Assembly (NCBI GenBank): GCA_005281725.1
Contig: SSBO01000012.1
Location: 23,845,012 to 23,909,011 of the forward strand
Reading direction: 5' to 3'
Length of the DNA stretch: 64,000 bases
Source of the DNA: Wuchereria bancrofti
Taxonomy: Eukaryota > Nematoda > Chromadorea > Rhabditida > Onchocercidae
The notes below the pieces were generated by a model. That model worked only from the letters and a program-made list of their open reading frames with translations, ran no database searches and was not told where the DNA came from. Shown one piece after another: positions 45,312 to 59,583 of this stretch. The stretch's first letter is position 1. Each line of letters opens with the position of its first letter. The position numbers and the translations under genes were made by a program.

Positions 45312-48300
45312 ATGGTAATAAGTGCTAAAGATATCGAAGAGACAATACCAATAGCACAAGAAACTGAGAAATTTTGCCCAGGTAATAATTATTATTACTT
45401 GTTTACAGGTAAGGAATAATTTTTATCTTTAATATCATAATAATTAATATTAAACAGTAATGAAAGAATGAATAAATGGCAAGAAAACAATTATTATTTC
45501 AGCTGAATATTTTAATAAATAATTTTTTGCAGAATATTCGACAGATATAGTCGTATCAGTGAAATTTAATGATATTAGCCTTTCTCTTCTTCTGTAGAAT
45601 ATTCGACAGATATAGTCGTATCAGTGAAATTTAATGATATTAGCCTTTCTCTTCTTCTGTAGAATATTCGACAGATATAGTCGTATCAGTGAAATTTAAT
45701 GATATTAGCCTTTCTCTTCTTCTGTAGAATATTCGACAGATATAGTCGTATCAGTGAAATTTAATGATATTAGCCTTTCTCTTCTTCTGTAGAATATTCG
45801 ACAGATATAGTCGTATCAGTGAAATTTAATGATATTAGCCTTTCTCTTCTTCTGTAGAATATTCGACAGATATAATCATACAATGGGAATTAATTCTCTT
45901 TTTTTCTTTTTACAAAATTTAAGAGATGTGTAAAATGAAATTTCGTAATACTATCATTTCATTTTTTTAGCAGGAAATTCAAACAATGTAGTCGTATCGT
46001 TGGAACTTAGTGATATTAGTCCACGTACTGTGAGACTTACAAAAAAATGTAAAATAATTGAATGTTGTAAGGCAGAAAAACGTAAAGCAGCAATTCCTGT
46101 ATATATTATAACGGGTATCGGTATATTATTACTTGCTTCTATTGTTGGTAAGTTATTAAATTCAAATTTAAACATTATTTTGTTTAAAAAAATAAAAAAA
46201 AAATAAAATAAAAGATAAAAAGGAAGTAAAATGGAAAATATTTTAATTATACATACAAAAAAGTTTGTTAGCATTAAGTCTATCTTATCATTAATAAAAT
46301 ATATGAAATATTAATTCGGTACTCATTTACTAATTAATTACTTCTTCACTTTGTATTATGCATAATAATCGAAACGACTAACGCAAGAAATCGGCCGAGT
46401 TTTCGAAATGAAAAAGAATGGATTGGTCATAGTGAAGAAGATAAACGATATCATTTATCAATTGTTGCTTATGTTAATGAATTAAATACTACTTGGAAGG
46501 TTAATAATAAAATAATCATTATTATTATCATTATTTATCATTAATCATTATCATTATCGTCATTAACTATTGCTATGTCATCATCATTTATGCTTTTATA
46601 TTTTTAACAAATAAGAAATGGCATACATTTGACATATATAATAATTTCATTTTCTTTATTTCAGTTAAAAATAAAAATTATTATTTGCTATTTTTTAGTT
46701 AGCAAAAAAAAAAATTCATCTAAAGTAATTAATTTATTTTAGGCCATTTATAATCGTTTTGCATCGCGAGGAGTAAGTGTACAAGAAATATCTGTATTAG
46801 CTTCAAAAAATAAAATAAGTCAAGAATATCTTCTTGGTGATACAATTGAGCATATAAAGGTATTACTTTTTATAAAGTAATACCTTAAATGTTACCTTAA
46901 CTTAGTAATTCTACTAATAATAATAATCAATAATACTTGAAATATTTCTTAGCAATTCTATTATTTGCAAAATGATTACAATGATAAAAATTATATTCTA
47001 ATCGTTTTCAGTTATTAAAGAGTAAAAAGTTACATTTACCGGAACAGTTTGACGCACGTTTGCAATGGCCTCTTTGCTGGTCCGTTCATCAGGTAGCTAA
47101 TCAAGGTGGATGTGGATCATGTTGGGTTAGTCTTATCATATCAAATCATTGTTTATTAATTAATTAGCCTATTACAATTATAGTTTTGTTAATCAATCAA
47201 TCAATTAAAGTGTAAAATTTTAACACTCAAATATGAAATGTTAAAATTTCATTCAATTGCTAACTATTTAAATGTTTCATTCTTTTTTTTTTCTTTTTTC
47301 AGGCCATATCAGCAGCATCCGTAATGTCTGATCGTTTATGTATAGCAACAAATTATAGCAATCAAAAACAAATCTCTGCAGAAGATCTTATATCATGTTG
47401 CGCAGAGTGTGGCGGGGTTGTCCATCATTATTTGTTTAGCTTATTTTGATCCTAAACATTTGTTATGCTGATAAAAAGATTTCACATAAAAATTATCATT
47501 TTGATTATTATTATTATCAATATATTATTCGATTAATATGACTATAAATAATACTCACTCATATATTATTTCATTTTAAAAATTTTTAAATTTATGCTAT
47601 TTATAAATTGAAAAAAAAAAAAATTTTCTTGTTTTTCTTATTAGATAAATATGTTATATTTTTTAAAAGATGCCAAGGATCAAATTGGGCATTATCAGCA
47701 TTCATCTATTGGCGAAATCATGGCATTGTAACAGGTCGGTTATTTATTAAATGACATTTAAGCTTTATCATTATTTCATTTAATTAAAGTATAACAGATT
47801 AAAAAGTATGATTCAAATTATAGGTGGTGATTATGGTAGCTTTGAAGGTTGTAAACCATATGCTACTGCACCAAATTGTGGTAGTCCATGCTCCTTTGAA
47901 TACTATCGGAAGAAAGCAGCACCAATTTGTCAAAAAACTTGTCAACCACTTTATGGTCTTAGCTATGAAGAGGATCTTATAAGCAGTATATCACTTTTTT
48001 CATTATTATTATTATTATTGTTATTATCATTATTGTTATTGTCGTTATGATTATCATTGCTATTATTATTATTATTACTACTATAGTTACTGCTATTATA
48101 ATTATTATTAATGTTATTATCATTATAATCACTGTTATACCATTATAATCACTCATTACCGCAATTTAAACTTCAATTTATCAAACTTAACAAAATGTTA
48201 CAATTTCAAAAGACATTAATAGTGACAAATATTTATGAACTTCCTTTTTCGTATTTTCCTCAATTCATCTTGTTGGATTGGATTATTGAATATTGGTTAT

Positions 48301-49991
48301 ATGATTGCTACTATTGTTAATATTTTTGAAATTAGAATGAAAACTAAAATTCCATATTAGTTGTTAGTTAGTTAATTTTTTGCATAAAATTAGGTCAAAA
48401 GGCTTATTGGATTCGAGCAGAAAAAGGTAGCAATGAAATTATGCCATATGTGCAAGAAATTGTTCAAGAAACAATTGGGAACGGTGTGTTTTTGTTACTT
48501 TACAATTTATTATTATTAGTAGGAAAAAAAAAAGAAATATTAACAATAAAATAATTGCAAACAAAAAAGTAAAATAAAAAATAAACAATAATAATCAGAA
48601 AAAAAAAATACATTAAATAAAACTAATGCATAGTTTTATTTATGAATTATTTGATATTTCTTGATATAACTTCGTTTTGTAAATATTTTATTATAATGAT
48701 AAGATAATATTAGTGATTGATTGAAGAATTAATTGAAATATTTTCAAATGATTATATCTTATAAAAGCGTTTATCGTTTTTTATAAGAATTCAATATCAT
48801 AAAGAAATATATTATATTGATTGATTGATCGATTGGTTGATTGATTGATTGATTGATTGGGTTATTTTAGAAAGGAAAGATTATGAAAGTATTTGTATAT
48901 CGCCAGCAAGCAAATTAATTGTTTAAAGTAGTGAAATAATTTTTAGTTTACAATCTTAAATATGTTTTTTTTTTTTATTGCAAATTACGTTGTGTTTCTT
49001 ATTTTTAATTTATTAATCAATTAAATAATTAACCGAAATGATCGTCATTAGTTGATTTTGGAAATTATTTATATTTAAATTTGTTAATAAGAAAAGAAAC
49101 ATTGGCAATATGGTTTGATTTAAATACATAATCAATGTGGTTTACAAAATTTTTCTATTAATAAATTAATTCTATTTTTTTTTTCAAATTAATTTAATTT
49201 TATCTTTTCAGATGATCCAATAGAATTAATTAAACGTGAAATTTATTTATATGGACCAATACTTGCATGTTTTACAGCACGAGAAGATTTCCAGCATTAT
49301 GATTCAGGTAATACTATAAAAGTAACAATTAGGCATAAAATATTTTTCGTATTTGGTTTAATAATTAATTATTAAATATGGAATGATTAATGGTAACAAC
49401 TCTGTTATATTTTATTTTTCTTTAAGAATTCAAACTTTTAAATTGTCTTAAAAATTCATTTCTTTCAAAAAAAAAAAAAAAAAAGAAAAACACAGTGTAT
49501 TGATTGAAATATATTTCAGGAATTTATCAAACAATTAATTCAACAATTTCAAAAGAACTTTATGGACATTGCGCTAAATTATTAGGTTGGGGAGAAGAGG
49601 GTACTTTTAAATATTGGCTTTATATGAATACATGGGGACGAAATTGGGGTGATTATGGTATGTTTAATTTATGCAAATTTTTTTTTTTTAACTTTTAAAA
49701 AAATTTTTTCATCACATTTAATAGTTTTATTATAATCATTTACAATAGCAGTGCAAATATTAATAATTTATGTTAGAAATATTTTATGTGATCTGACTTT
49801 TTACAATAGATAAGCATAAAAATTGTTAGTCTCTTTTAAAATTTACATTTCTTTTTTTTCGTTTTTTTTTTTTTAAAGATGAAAAAATTTGGAGCTAAAT
49901 AATTCTCAGCTTTAATTGCTTTTTTTTTTCAGGTTTTTTTCGTGTAAGTCAATCGGAATTACCTGAAGAAGCAATTGCTGGTTTACCATAA
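45312..49991 (+). CDS. Cathepsin B-like cysteine peptidase with N-terminal membrane anchor
   Basis: Papain-family (C1) peptidase in at least 12 exons: 45312-45379, 45974-46147, a third to about 46499, 46743-46859, 47012-47125, 47303-47416, about 47671-47733, 47824-47985, 48394-48483, 49212-49307, 49520-49657, 49933-49991. The second exon encodes a short basic cytosolic part and a membrane helix (IPVYIITGIGILLLASIV), so a type II membrane or secretory-anchor topology is likely. The mature start is FDARLQWPLCWSV; the oxyanion Gln and catalytic Cys lie in NQGGCGSCW, the His in YGHCAKLLGWG and the Asn in NTWGRNWG, so activity is plausible. The occluding-loop region (GCKPYATAPNCGSPC) lacks the paired His of cathepsin B, arguing for endopeptidase behaviour. 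Two junctions (exons 2-3 and 6-7) do not close in phase by eye, possibly through a base error in GGGG near 47413. Confidence 0.82.
45532..45892 (+). repeat. 65-bp tandem array (five full units plus part) derived from a coding exon
   Basis: Units start at 45532, 45597, 45662, 45727, 45792 and 45857 (partial). The five full units look identical. Each begins after a splice acceptor (TGCAG or CTGTAG) and reads EYSTDIVVSVKFNDIS in the phase that exon 1 would require. The genuine next exon at 45974 begins GNSNNVVVSLELSDIS, so the unit is an amplified piece of exon start, without a donor. Confidence 0.92.
47995..48160. repeat. Intronic ATT/TTG trinucleotide array in the cathepsin gene
   Basis: TTATTATTG-type units directly after the donor at 47986, extending the exon frame into a Leu/Ser run that is not coding. 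Confidence 0.85.
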
Positions 49992-50756
49992 ATTTGAATA
50001 GAAAGAATAAAATATCAGACATTAATGTAAATTTTGATAACAAAATTGTTCATAGCAAATAACAGATGAAAATTATTCAATCGAATTTAAAAAAAAAAAA
50101 AAGGAATTCCAATTTTAGAAAGATTTAAAAATGGTTATAAATCTAAGAAATGATTCAATTTTAATTGATCAATTTGGATCAGTCAACTGCTATCATTTAT
50201 GATCAAAAAAGCAAAATGAAAAGAAAAAGGTGGTTGTTTCTTTCAACAATTATTTTGATTAAACAAATTTTTACAGTAAACAATTTGAATTTTTTTTTTC
50301 TCATTTATTTTAACTTGATTTCATTCATTATGTTGTGACATTTTTCTTCACCAATTATCAAAGATGGAGTTATTACTGGTTTCGATGAAAATAAAAATGT
50401 GAAGCTTAAAATTACATTGGAATTATCATATCATCAAATAGGTTTTTAATTATTCTAGCAAATGTTGTTTAATTTCTTCTTAGATATTACATGTAATATG
50501 AATTGTGCATAAATATAATTGTAACTTTTTTTAAAGTACAAATTCAATAAATTTCAGATTTTCAAATTTAAATACATAAAGTACTGAACAAATTATATTT
50601 ACACTGCAAACTATCGTTAATAAATTTCAATTTAACAAATTTCAATACATACAATATTCAAATGAAATATATTTATACCACAACTAATCATTATCACTTA
50701 TCAACTTGTCCAAAATTATAGAATGATAGCTGTTATCAGTTTTATGCCTCTTCAAC

Positions 50757-53700
50757 TTATTGTTTACCATAAAAAGCCAAAAGTTCATCAGCACGTGTCC
50801 TCTGATTACGAACCATACAAGGCAAAATATAATCATTATTAAAATGCGATAATTTTTGCCGAAACTAAAAGCGAAACTTTTATAAAGTTATTAAAAGAAA
50901 TTGTTAAAATTTGAAAAAAAAAAAATATGACCAATTAAAAGTTAAAATAAATCTTTTTACAGGTTAATTTGTATTTTAAATAATGCAGCATTAAAAAAAA
51001 TCAACAAAATAATTTGTTTATTACTAATTTTCAAGACTTAATTAAAATTATTCAAAAATTAAACTTTAAATTTGTATTTACCCGTTGTGTTCCTTGAATA
51101 CCAGCTACAGCTTCTATACCTTCCATAATATCATCACGAACCTTAAATTTTTTTTTTGGCTATTATTACAAGAACTTTCAAATATTTCAAATATTACAAG
51201 AACTTTCAAAAAATAAAAAAAAAGAAAAAAATTATCATGTTTTGCTAAGTAATGTAAACAAAAGAAATTTCAGCGTGAAATATTTTCTTCTTTCATTTTA
51301 ACATTTAACAGTTGAATTATTTAGAAAATATTCCACACATAATGATTATATTATTTACTAAAATTATATTTATTATATTAAAATAAAAAATTTCATAAAT
51401 TAAAATTAATAATAGGAAGAAAAAAAAAATGTAACAAACGTCGCTGATAATTTGTTCCACTAATGTTTCTTGTTTATCTGGCTCAATTTCAACATCAAGT
51501 AATTTCACTAATGGCTTAATTGTTGCACCCTAAAAGTAAAAAGTATTACTTTCATTATGCATTCTTTCCATTCTGGCAAATATTCTAATATTTTTATCAA
51601 TAATTAATTTTTTTTTTCAATTAAAAATGCGAAATAATATTTCAAAATTTTCAATTATTATAATTTGAATATGTTTGATGCAAAAAAAAAAAAAATTCGA
51701 TCACACAATTAAACAAAATAAATCATAAAATAGTATTATTAATTATTTCATTATAATTCAATATCTCAGTTACAGATGTTATCAAAAGCTATAGCCAGTT
51801 TTAAACTTAGACATGAAATTATTGTGAAATAATTAAATTTATTTAATTAAGTTATTTAATGCATATATATATTTATTTACTTCATATTTTACCTGTAAGA
51901 AAACAGTAGTTAAAATAACAATAATTGTAGTTGATGCAAACATTTCCTTGGCCAATACTGAATCTTTGTCTAATGTCATCACTAGGCCATAACAAATAGC
52001 ACCACGTAAACCACCGTAAGCCATAATAAATTGATCGACCAGATTTATTTTTTGACGTCGTCCTCTATTTGCCAAACATGTCAGAAAATAAGTTCCTATA
52101 ATTAATTCCATTTATTTTTAATTAAAAAATAAAAATAATTCATTTTGTAATTTTATTTTTTTTTTTTCAAAAATAATTCTGTATGTTTATTTGTTAAATT
52201 AGCATACCAGTAAATCTGCAAATTAAGCATGCAAGTAATGTTGTCCCAATAAAAACTGAATTCCAGTCGTGTTTCTTTGACACTGTTGACAATCCCAAGA
52301 AAACAAATATTATCGCTTCACAGCTAAATTCATACTAATATTAGAAAGTTAGTTAAACTAAAAAAGAAAAAAAAAATTAGAAAGTTACTCATTACTTTTT
52401 CTAAAATTACTATTTTTTTTTTCAGAAATTTACTTATTTAGAAGGTTACTTATTATTTTTGTATGATATATTATACTAATATACCAATACGTATATACTA
52501 ATATTAGAAATTAGAAAGTTAATTATTATTTTTCTGAGATTTTTGTTTGTCACATAAAATAGCTTTAATAAACTTTACACTGATTATGAATAGTAATTTT
52601 AATAAAGTTTAAATGAAATCATATTGTATGAATAATATTTTAATTATTTCTTTTTTTTAATCTCAGTAGCACTATTTAAAAAAAAAAAAAAAAAATTAAA
52701 TACCTTGTTGAAAGAGTTTTTAAGAAATAACTTGTGGTGACCAATGATTGATTTGATAGGTTGCCAGCAAGGTATTGTTTCATCATTAAACCACAAAGAA
52801 CGATACTAAAGAAAGAAAAAAAAAATAATGCAAACAGAAATTGTCAAATAATTTTTTTTTTTTTAATGTAAGATTTAAATTTTCAAATTTTTTTACTGAT
52901 TATTTTCATTTACACAATATATAAAAAACTGCATCAAAATGACATATCTATATGTCTTTTCATTTGATAAGAAATTTTACAAATTTTTGTTTTCTAATAA
53001 TTAATTCTAATAAAATAAAAGGATAAAAAAAGATAGTGATATGATAATGATTGGAAAATAACGAAAATAAAAAATTGCTAACAAAATAAAACCGTTCATT
53101 TAGCATGAAAAAAAAAAAATTTATATTATCTTTGATAGAATTAAAATGTCGCATATTTCCTTAAATAATATCAAGCAAATAGTGATAAAGAAATATTTTT
53201 TAAAAGAAGCATTCATCATATAAATTTTCTATCAGTATAATTGATAAAATCTTTTTAATTCTTCAGTTCGATTTTAAGTTTATAAAAAAAAAAAGGAAAA
53301 TGGATGCAAGACTTACGCAAGAATGCCAGAAAAATGGACACTTTCTGCTATCAAATATGAAAGATAAGGTATAAGTAAACAAATTAATGGCTGTAGTACT
53401 TGTTCTTTATTTGAATATCTAAATTTTAAGAAATAAATTTTAAAACGATCAGTAAAAAAAATGAGCAAATCATTTGTAAATTAAGATATTCATTGCGTTT
53501 AAAATTATTAAATTGATATGGTTAGAATAAAATATTCATTAAACTCTATTATTTTTATTTAATGAAGTAAAATAATTAAATAATAGTTTAGATTATTTGA
53601 TTTTATCATAACAGCCACACTTACATATTTCATCTAAAAAGTCTGTGTCACAATTTATCACTTCAAAAGAAAAAGAAAGGAAAATGAAAAACAGAGCAGC

Positions 53701-55835
53701 AAACAAACAAATAATCAATAAAAGCAGTAAATTCTACAATAAGCAAATAATGTGACATCTTTTTTCGTTTTGTTTAATTTTACTGAATTGTAAATTTTAA
53801 TACGAATTATTCAATTAGTATAATTAGAAGAAAATTTAAAATAAGAATTAAATATTTGAGTTATTTTTGTTTTTTTTTTTTGGTTTTTTTTAAATGAATG
53901 ATTACTTAGTAGCTAAACCAGTAAGTGCAGCACCAACAATTCCAATAAGTATTCCACCAAAGCTGACAAGAAAGAATGATATAAGAGCTTTGATGAAATC
54001 TTCCATTTCCAAATTTTCTGGTCCAATTTTAACCATTGCAGCTAATGCATGGTACACAACCTTTATAATTAGCATAATTTCATGTTTAAGAATAAAGCAA
54101 ATGAAAAGATTGAAATGATTAGAAAAGCATATGCTCATTTTTCAGATAATTTTTTTTTTTTTTCAAAGCATTAAAGAGCTAACTAACTAAACTTTAAATT
54201 ATTTTTTGAGCATTTGAAAGAAAGATTTATATCAATGTGAATTTTTATAAAAGAAAAAAACAATGAGTTAATTAGGTTCTTTTCACTGTTTTTTTTTTGA
54301 AACTTCGACCTATAATTTAATACTTAAATTAAATGATCGATTATTAAAATTATTTTATATGAAACATTTTTGTAATGTTTATAAAACACAGTAAGCTTAC
54401 AATTGTTACAGCATCATTCAGCAATGATTCGCCAAAAACACAAATATACAGTAATCGGTTAACTTTAATTTCTTCGAAAACACTTAGTACTGCGACCGGA
54501 TCTACGGCCGAAATAAAAGTTGAAAAGAGGAATAAATCAAGCCATGGTAATGTGACAGAAAAAAATGGTGATGCCATGAAAAGAAAAAATCCTAAAACTA
54601 ACATTCATTTACTAATTTAATTTACTTTTTACTTAAATAATATATTAAAAATTTGATAAAATCTAATTAAAATGATTTCAAGAAAAAAAAAAGAGAATAC
54701 GTAAATAAACATTTCATTTACTCCCATTAATATTATTTTAATTGAAATAAAATTAACAAAAATAAAAATTTGTTTTTCTTTTTCAATAATTTCAATTGTG
54801 ATTATTTTTCAAAATTTATAAATTTGTTGATTTCCTGAAAAAAAAAAGAAAAAAACTTATTCCTTTGATTAATTACTCAAATTAAGTGAATGGATTTTTG
54901 CAAGAGAAAAAATAAACATATGTAATAAGATAATCAAAAATTATGATATTTAATTTAATTTATAATTGGAATAGTTTATACTGTTAAATTACAATTGGAA
55001 TAGTTTATACTGCTATAAAAAGAAACAAAAATATCAAACAAATTTAAATTGAATATTTGATTAATACATTGTGATTGCACAGCGATGATTTAAAAAAAAG
55101 AAGAAAAAAGAAAATGAAAATTAATGAAATTTTAATAAAATTGAAAAAAAAAAAAAACGATACCGATAGAAAAAATATTCCAAATTGTCCCAACCACAGC
55201 ATATAATATAATTGTGCCAAAATTTTCAAAAAAAGCCTGATTAGGTAATGCATAACCAGCATCCAAAGCTATCGGTGGTAACAGATAAAGGAAAAAAAAA
55301 TCTGTAAATTTGCTCTTTTTTTTTCTTTTTTTCAAATCATTATCAATTATTTTATTAAATATTATCAATTAAATAAACTTATTTTTTATTAAATTGCTAA
55401 ATAATTTCATATCTATTTAAGTGATATTTTTAATTTCAGCTAAAAATGTTTACCTGGATGTAAATAAATTTCATGTGGCCAAAAACGATCCATTACACTA
55501 CCAGCAGCAAAACCAACAAGAATTAGAAGTGCAGAATCAGGTACAATAGTAAGTCGTTTACTCGAATGAGATACTAATGGAAAAAAAAAAACAAGGAGTG
55601 AAAAAAATGAAATTAAAAAATTAAGAAAAAAAAAATTTTTAATTTTCAAATTTTAGCATTATTTTAACATAAAAAAATTATTGCATTAACATTTTTGTTG
55701 TTATTAAGAAAAATTTAAAAAAAAAAAAAAAAAAAACGAACATATTTTAATTAAAATAATTGATAGAAGCCATACGCATATGGAAAGTGGTGTATTCAAA
55801 TCATGCCATTGAAATTCCATGTTAAGCCACACCAT
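50757..55835 (-). CDS. Na+/H+ exchanger (NHE/NHX family), about 492 aa, short C-terminal tail
   Basis: Twelve minus-strand exons, 55835-55742 down to 50864-50757: also 55573-55454, 55301-55163, 54591-54401, 54060-53906, 53418-53317, 52805-52704, 52323-52208, 52095-51893, 51529-51440 and 51141-51082. Landmarks in order: [63 protein letters not shown], the ion-binding [13 protein letters not shown] with conserved Glu and Asp, [45 protein letters not shown] and TIKPLV. This is the monovalent cation/proton antiporter fold with its usual helices, exchanging Na+ for H+ at a plasma or organelle membrane. The frame closes except for about one base at exon 3. The tail ends soon after [17 protein letters not shown], far shorter than mammalian NHE1. 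It is convergent with the cathepsin gene, 765 bp apart. The first ATG is a choice: no signal peptide precedes it. Confidence 0.88.
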
Positions 55836-58026
55836 CCTTTTACTAATTTTTAATTTCCATTTAATATTTTTAGTAGATTTCTACATATTTTGATTCAACG
55901 ATCAATCAGCTTATCATTAATTGCTATTTGTAATCAGTAATGAGCATTATGCGATATTAATTAGCTGAAAAGATAAATGAATAAATTTTATTAGTTTGAA
56001 AAACAGTGAGTTTCTTTTTGCTTCTTTAATATATCGAAAATAAACTGCAATAATGTATAAATGATAAACAAACAAAAAAAAAAAAGATTGAATTATAAAT
56101 TTTGTGATAAATTTCAGCAAAATTTTGAAAAAAAAAAAGATAAAAATTCAATTAACATTATCATATTCTGATAATAGCGTTACTCCTTACCGTTATTAGA
56201 TGAATATTTTACAATTTATTAATTTTGATAATAATATTGTTATTATTTTTGAAAATTTCATCTTTTAATAATTATAGCAACATTATGATTTTATTTAGTG
56301 CAATTTTTTGAATTATTTATTTAAATAGCAATAATAAACAATAATGATAATAGTAACAACAATAAAGAATAATAGTGGTTCGTAATAATAATAACAATAA
56401 TTAATAATAGTAATAATAATAATAATGTTATAAAACAACTCAAAAAAAAAGTGCCATCATGCTCCAAAGTTACATGTTTATTATCTGAAAAAGTGACATT
56501 GTTATTGCTGCTAGTTATACAAAATGTTATTTACATTAAGTAAATGTCATCTTTGCTACCACAAATAGTCAAAACTGGTTCATTCCTTTTTTGTTTTTAT
56601 CTTTTAATGTTTTTGAAAATTTTGTTGTCGTAATAAAAATCTTTAGTTCTTCAAAAATTAATGCTTATCATAAGCATTCATTGCAATGTGAAAATGTCAA
56701 TACATACAATTACATATTTATGTATACTTAATTATTATTCATTACATATACTTAATTATTATATATATACTTAATATATATACTTAATTATTATATATCT
56801 ACTTATATACCTAATATATACACTTAATTATTATATACGTACTTAATATATGTACTTAATATGTATACGTATATATATGCTTAATTATTATTCGCAACTT
56901 ATTAATTTATAAAACTAACAATTGTGTAAATATATTAATTGTTATTCTTAAGCAAACATTTTTTTTTTTTATGTAATATTTAGTTTTTTTTTCTTTATTT
57001 TTTCTTAAATTAATAAATTGTAGTGCATGAAAGTTGCAGTAAATAAAAAAAAAAAAAGTTGATTGAATATCAAATATAGTAAACAGCTAAAAACAATAAT
57101 TTGTAGCTCATTTTATAGCATTTAATTGTATGAAATGAAGTCAAAAGCCAAAAAAGACTTAAATCTTTCTAAAAATTTCAAATCTTTCTGTTAAATCTCT
57201 CAAATTTTTCTATTTAAGAAAAAAATTATAAATTCTTCATTCATTTCTTTCTTTTCCATTCTTTAATGATTCTTTCAGCTGTTAATTTACTCTTTATCTT
57301 TTGCAAACAAATAAATATTTTATTCCATTTTTTTTCTCTGATTCTATTTGATTCATTTTCCAGGATTAATTTTGTAAAATTTGCTATACCATATGAATTT
57401 TTTTCTTCTTTTTCAAATCATAACTTATAATATTTTAAATTTAACAAAATTTATTTTTAAGTTCCAATTGATATTTTACTTTGGGAATGTATTCATTTCA
57501 TTTTTTCATAGTAGCAATAATATTGTTATTAATATTAGTAATAATATTGTTACTAATTGTTTCAATTTTATAATGTCACATTTAATGATGTAACAAAACA
57601 ATTGACTGTGTGTTGGAGACAAATGACAAAAAAGTAATGAAATGAACGAAGCAGAAATGAAAAATGATAGATGGGTAGATAGTTAGATGAATTAATGGGT
57701 AAATGGGTGAATGAATTGATGGGTAAATGTGATAGATGGGTAGATGAATTGATTGGTAGATGAGTGCATAAGTGGATAAATGATGATATGACAGTTTCGC
57801 CAGGTATATTAATAGTTCTTTAAAATTTTTAGCGTCATTAGATGAAACAAGATTTCAATGTCGTTGTAATAATCATTTGATATAGTCCTTGAAGAATGCA
57901 ATACGGCGACAGATTGTTGTGCTCAATGTAACACTAAACTGTGACATCTTTTTGACTTATTTAAGCTTTTTTAACTAAATTATTAGTATTTATGAAAAAA
58001 GTTTGATAATATAAACATTTGATTAT

Positions 58027-58059
<33 letters not shown>

Positions 58060-59583
58060 TCTCTAATATAGATTGTTTTTAGAATAAAATGAATTATTGT
58101 TGTTGATTGATCAATTTGATATTTATATTTTAGGTTAATCTATTCATTAATTTATATAAAATATGGTTTGATTTATGAAATTTTTACGTGAAATTTTATT
58201 TATTTTATATTATCTATTTATTATATGTGCTATTAATTATCATTATTATTTACAATTAAAATGAATTAATTTATTCATATTAGCATTTTATTATGGGAAG
58301 TTAAAATCCGGTTTTAAGTGAGAAGGAAGGGTGCAGCTAATCTTTGGTCTTCTTATCTGTTCTTTGCAATCATCGAAACTATTAAATTAACCGGTTAGTT
58401 CATCATTATCAATTCTCCGATCAGTGCAGTATTTCATCTTTTAATGAAAGCTAATCAATAATTTTAGTTTCCTTATTGTGAGAGAGAGAGAGGGAGGGAG
58501 GGAGAGAGAGAGACATTTCTCATTTTCATTTTACAGCTTTGTTTTTTTGTTTTGCTCATAAATTTATTAAGGAATCAATTTTTTATTGATCATTTAGTGA
58601 AAATGTTGTTTACCCTTCGTATTTTTACAAAAATTTCTTTCAATAACTTTTTTTAAAAGTTTCACTTTGATTCCTCAATTTTCTTCCTTTCAACAACATT
58701 TTATTAATTTTGAAAAGAATGCAACATCAAATATTCTTTTTCCTAATCTTTTTACAATTTTACATTCAGCAACAATTTCCACTGTTAAAAAATGACTAAT
58801 TAATAATTTCAATACGATTAATTAATAATTTCATTATTTAACTAATCACTTTTAATTATTTGAAGTTATCAGTATTTGTTATCGTTTTTATTTTTATTTT
58901 TTTTTTTCGCCATAATCATCAATACAATATTTGTGATATATTAAATGACAAAGAATTATTCATAGTCCGATCGTTGTTAATTAGTAAAATTATTTATAAA
59001 ATCAAATAATTCATGAATAATTTTTCAATTTTCCTCCTGAAATTGGGAAGGAAAGTGAGACGAAAATGAATGAATAAATGAGTGGAAATTATTATCAGTG
59101 TTATTGATTAGATATGATTAGATAAAAGTAATACTTATGCAAAAGATTGATTAATTTATTGATCTACTGAATGTTGAACAATTTAAAATTTTCCTGTTTA
59201 CTTTATTTCATATAATTCTTTCTTTTTTTTTTCTTTTATTTTTAGTGCATCATAAATAATTTAGCCATAATCAAAATATGAATTCATTTTGTTCCATAAA
59301 GCTAATTGACAATTTTTCCTTCTTTTTTTATCTTATCATTTTTATTTACAGTAATGTTTGTGAGTATATCAAATATTTGTTTGTTATTTTTTTTTTTCTT
59401 ATCAATGTTCGATTATTATCATCAAATGTTGAACATTCTTGATTAACGATTGATTAATAAATAAATAAATGAATGTACTGTTGAATGGATCGTTCTTTCT
59501 TTATAAAAGATGAAAAAAATAAAATAAAATAACTTGTTTTAATTTTTATTCAACAAAAAAAAAAAAGTTTATTCTCAATTCGA
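55836..59583. other. Intergenic region between divergent exchanger and LACT genes
   Basis: No gene seen. Holds TATATAC/TTAATTA repeats (about 56730-56890), a degenerate GATGGGTAGATGAATTGATG-type repeat (about 57660-57785), trinucleotide AAT runs (about 56390-56430 and 58025-58065) and a GAGAG/GGGAG run (58480-58515). Promoters of both genes should lie here. Confidence 0.6.
57660..57785 (+). repeat. Degenerate minisatellite of GGTAGATG/GGTAAATG units
   Basis: Repeated phrases such as GATGGGTAGAT, GAATTAATGGGTAAATGGG and TGATAGATGGGTAGATGAA spread over about 125 bp. Irregular spacing; non-coding. Confidence 0.75.

Noticed and set aside
45532..45892. CRISPR-like array
   Set aside because: Units are directly contiguous without variable spacers, in a nematode intron.
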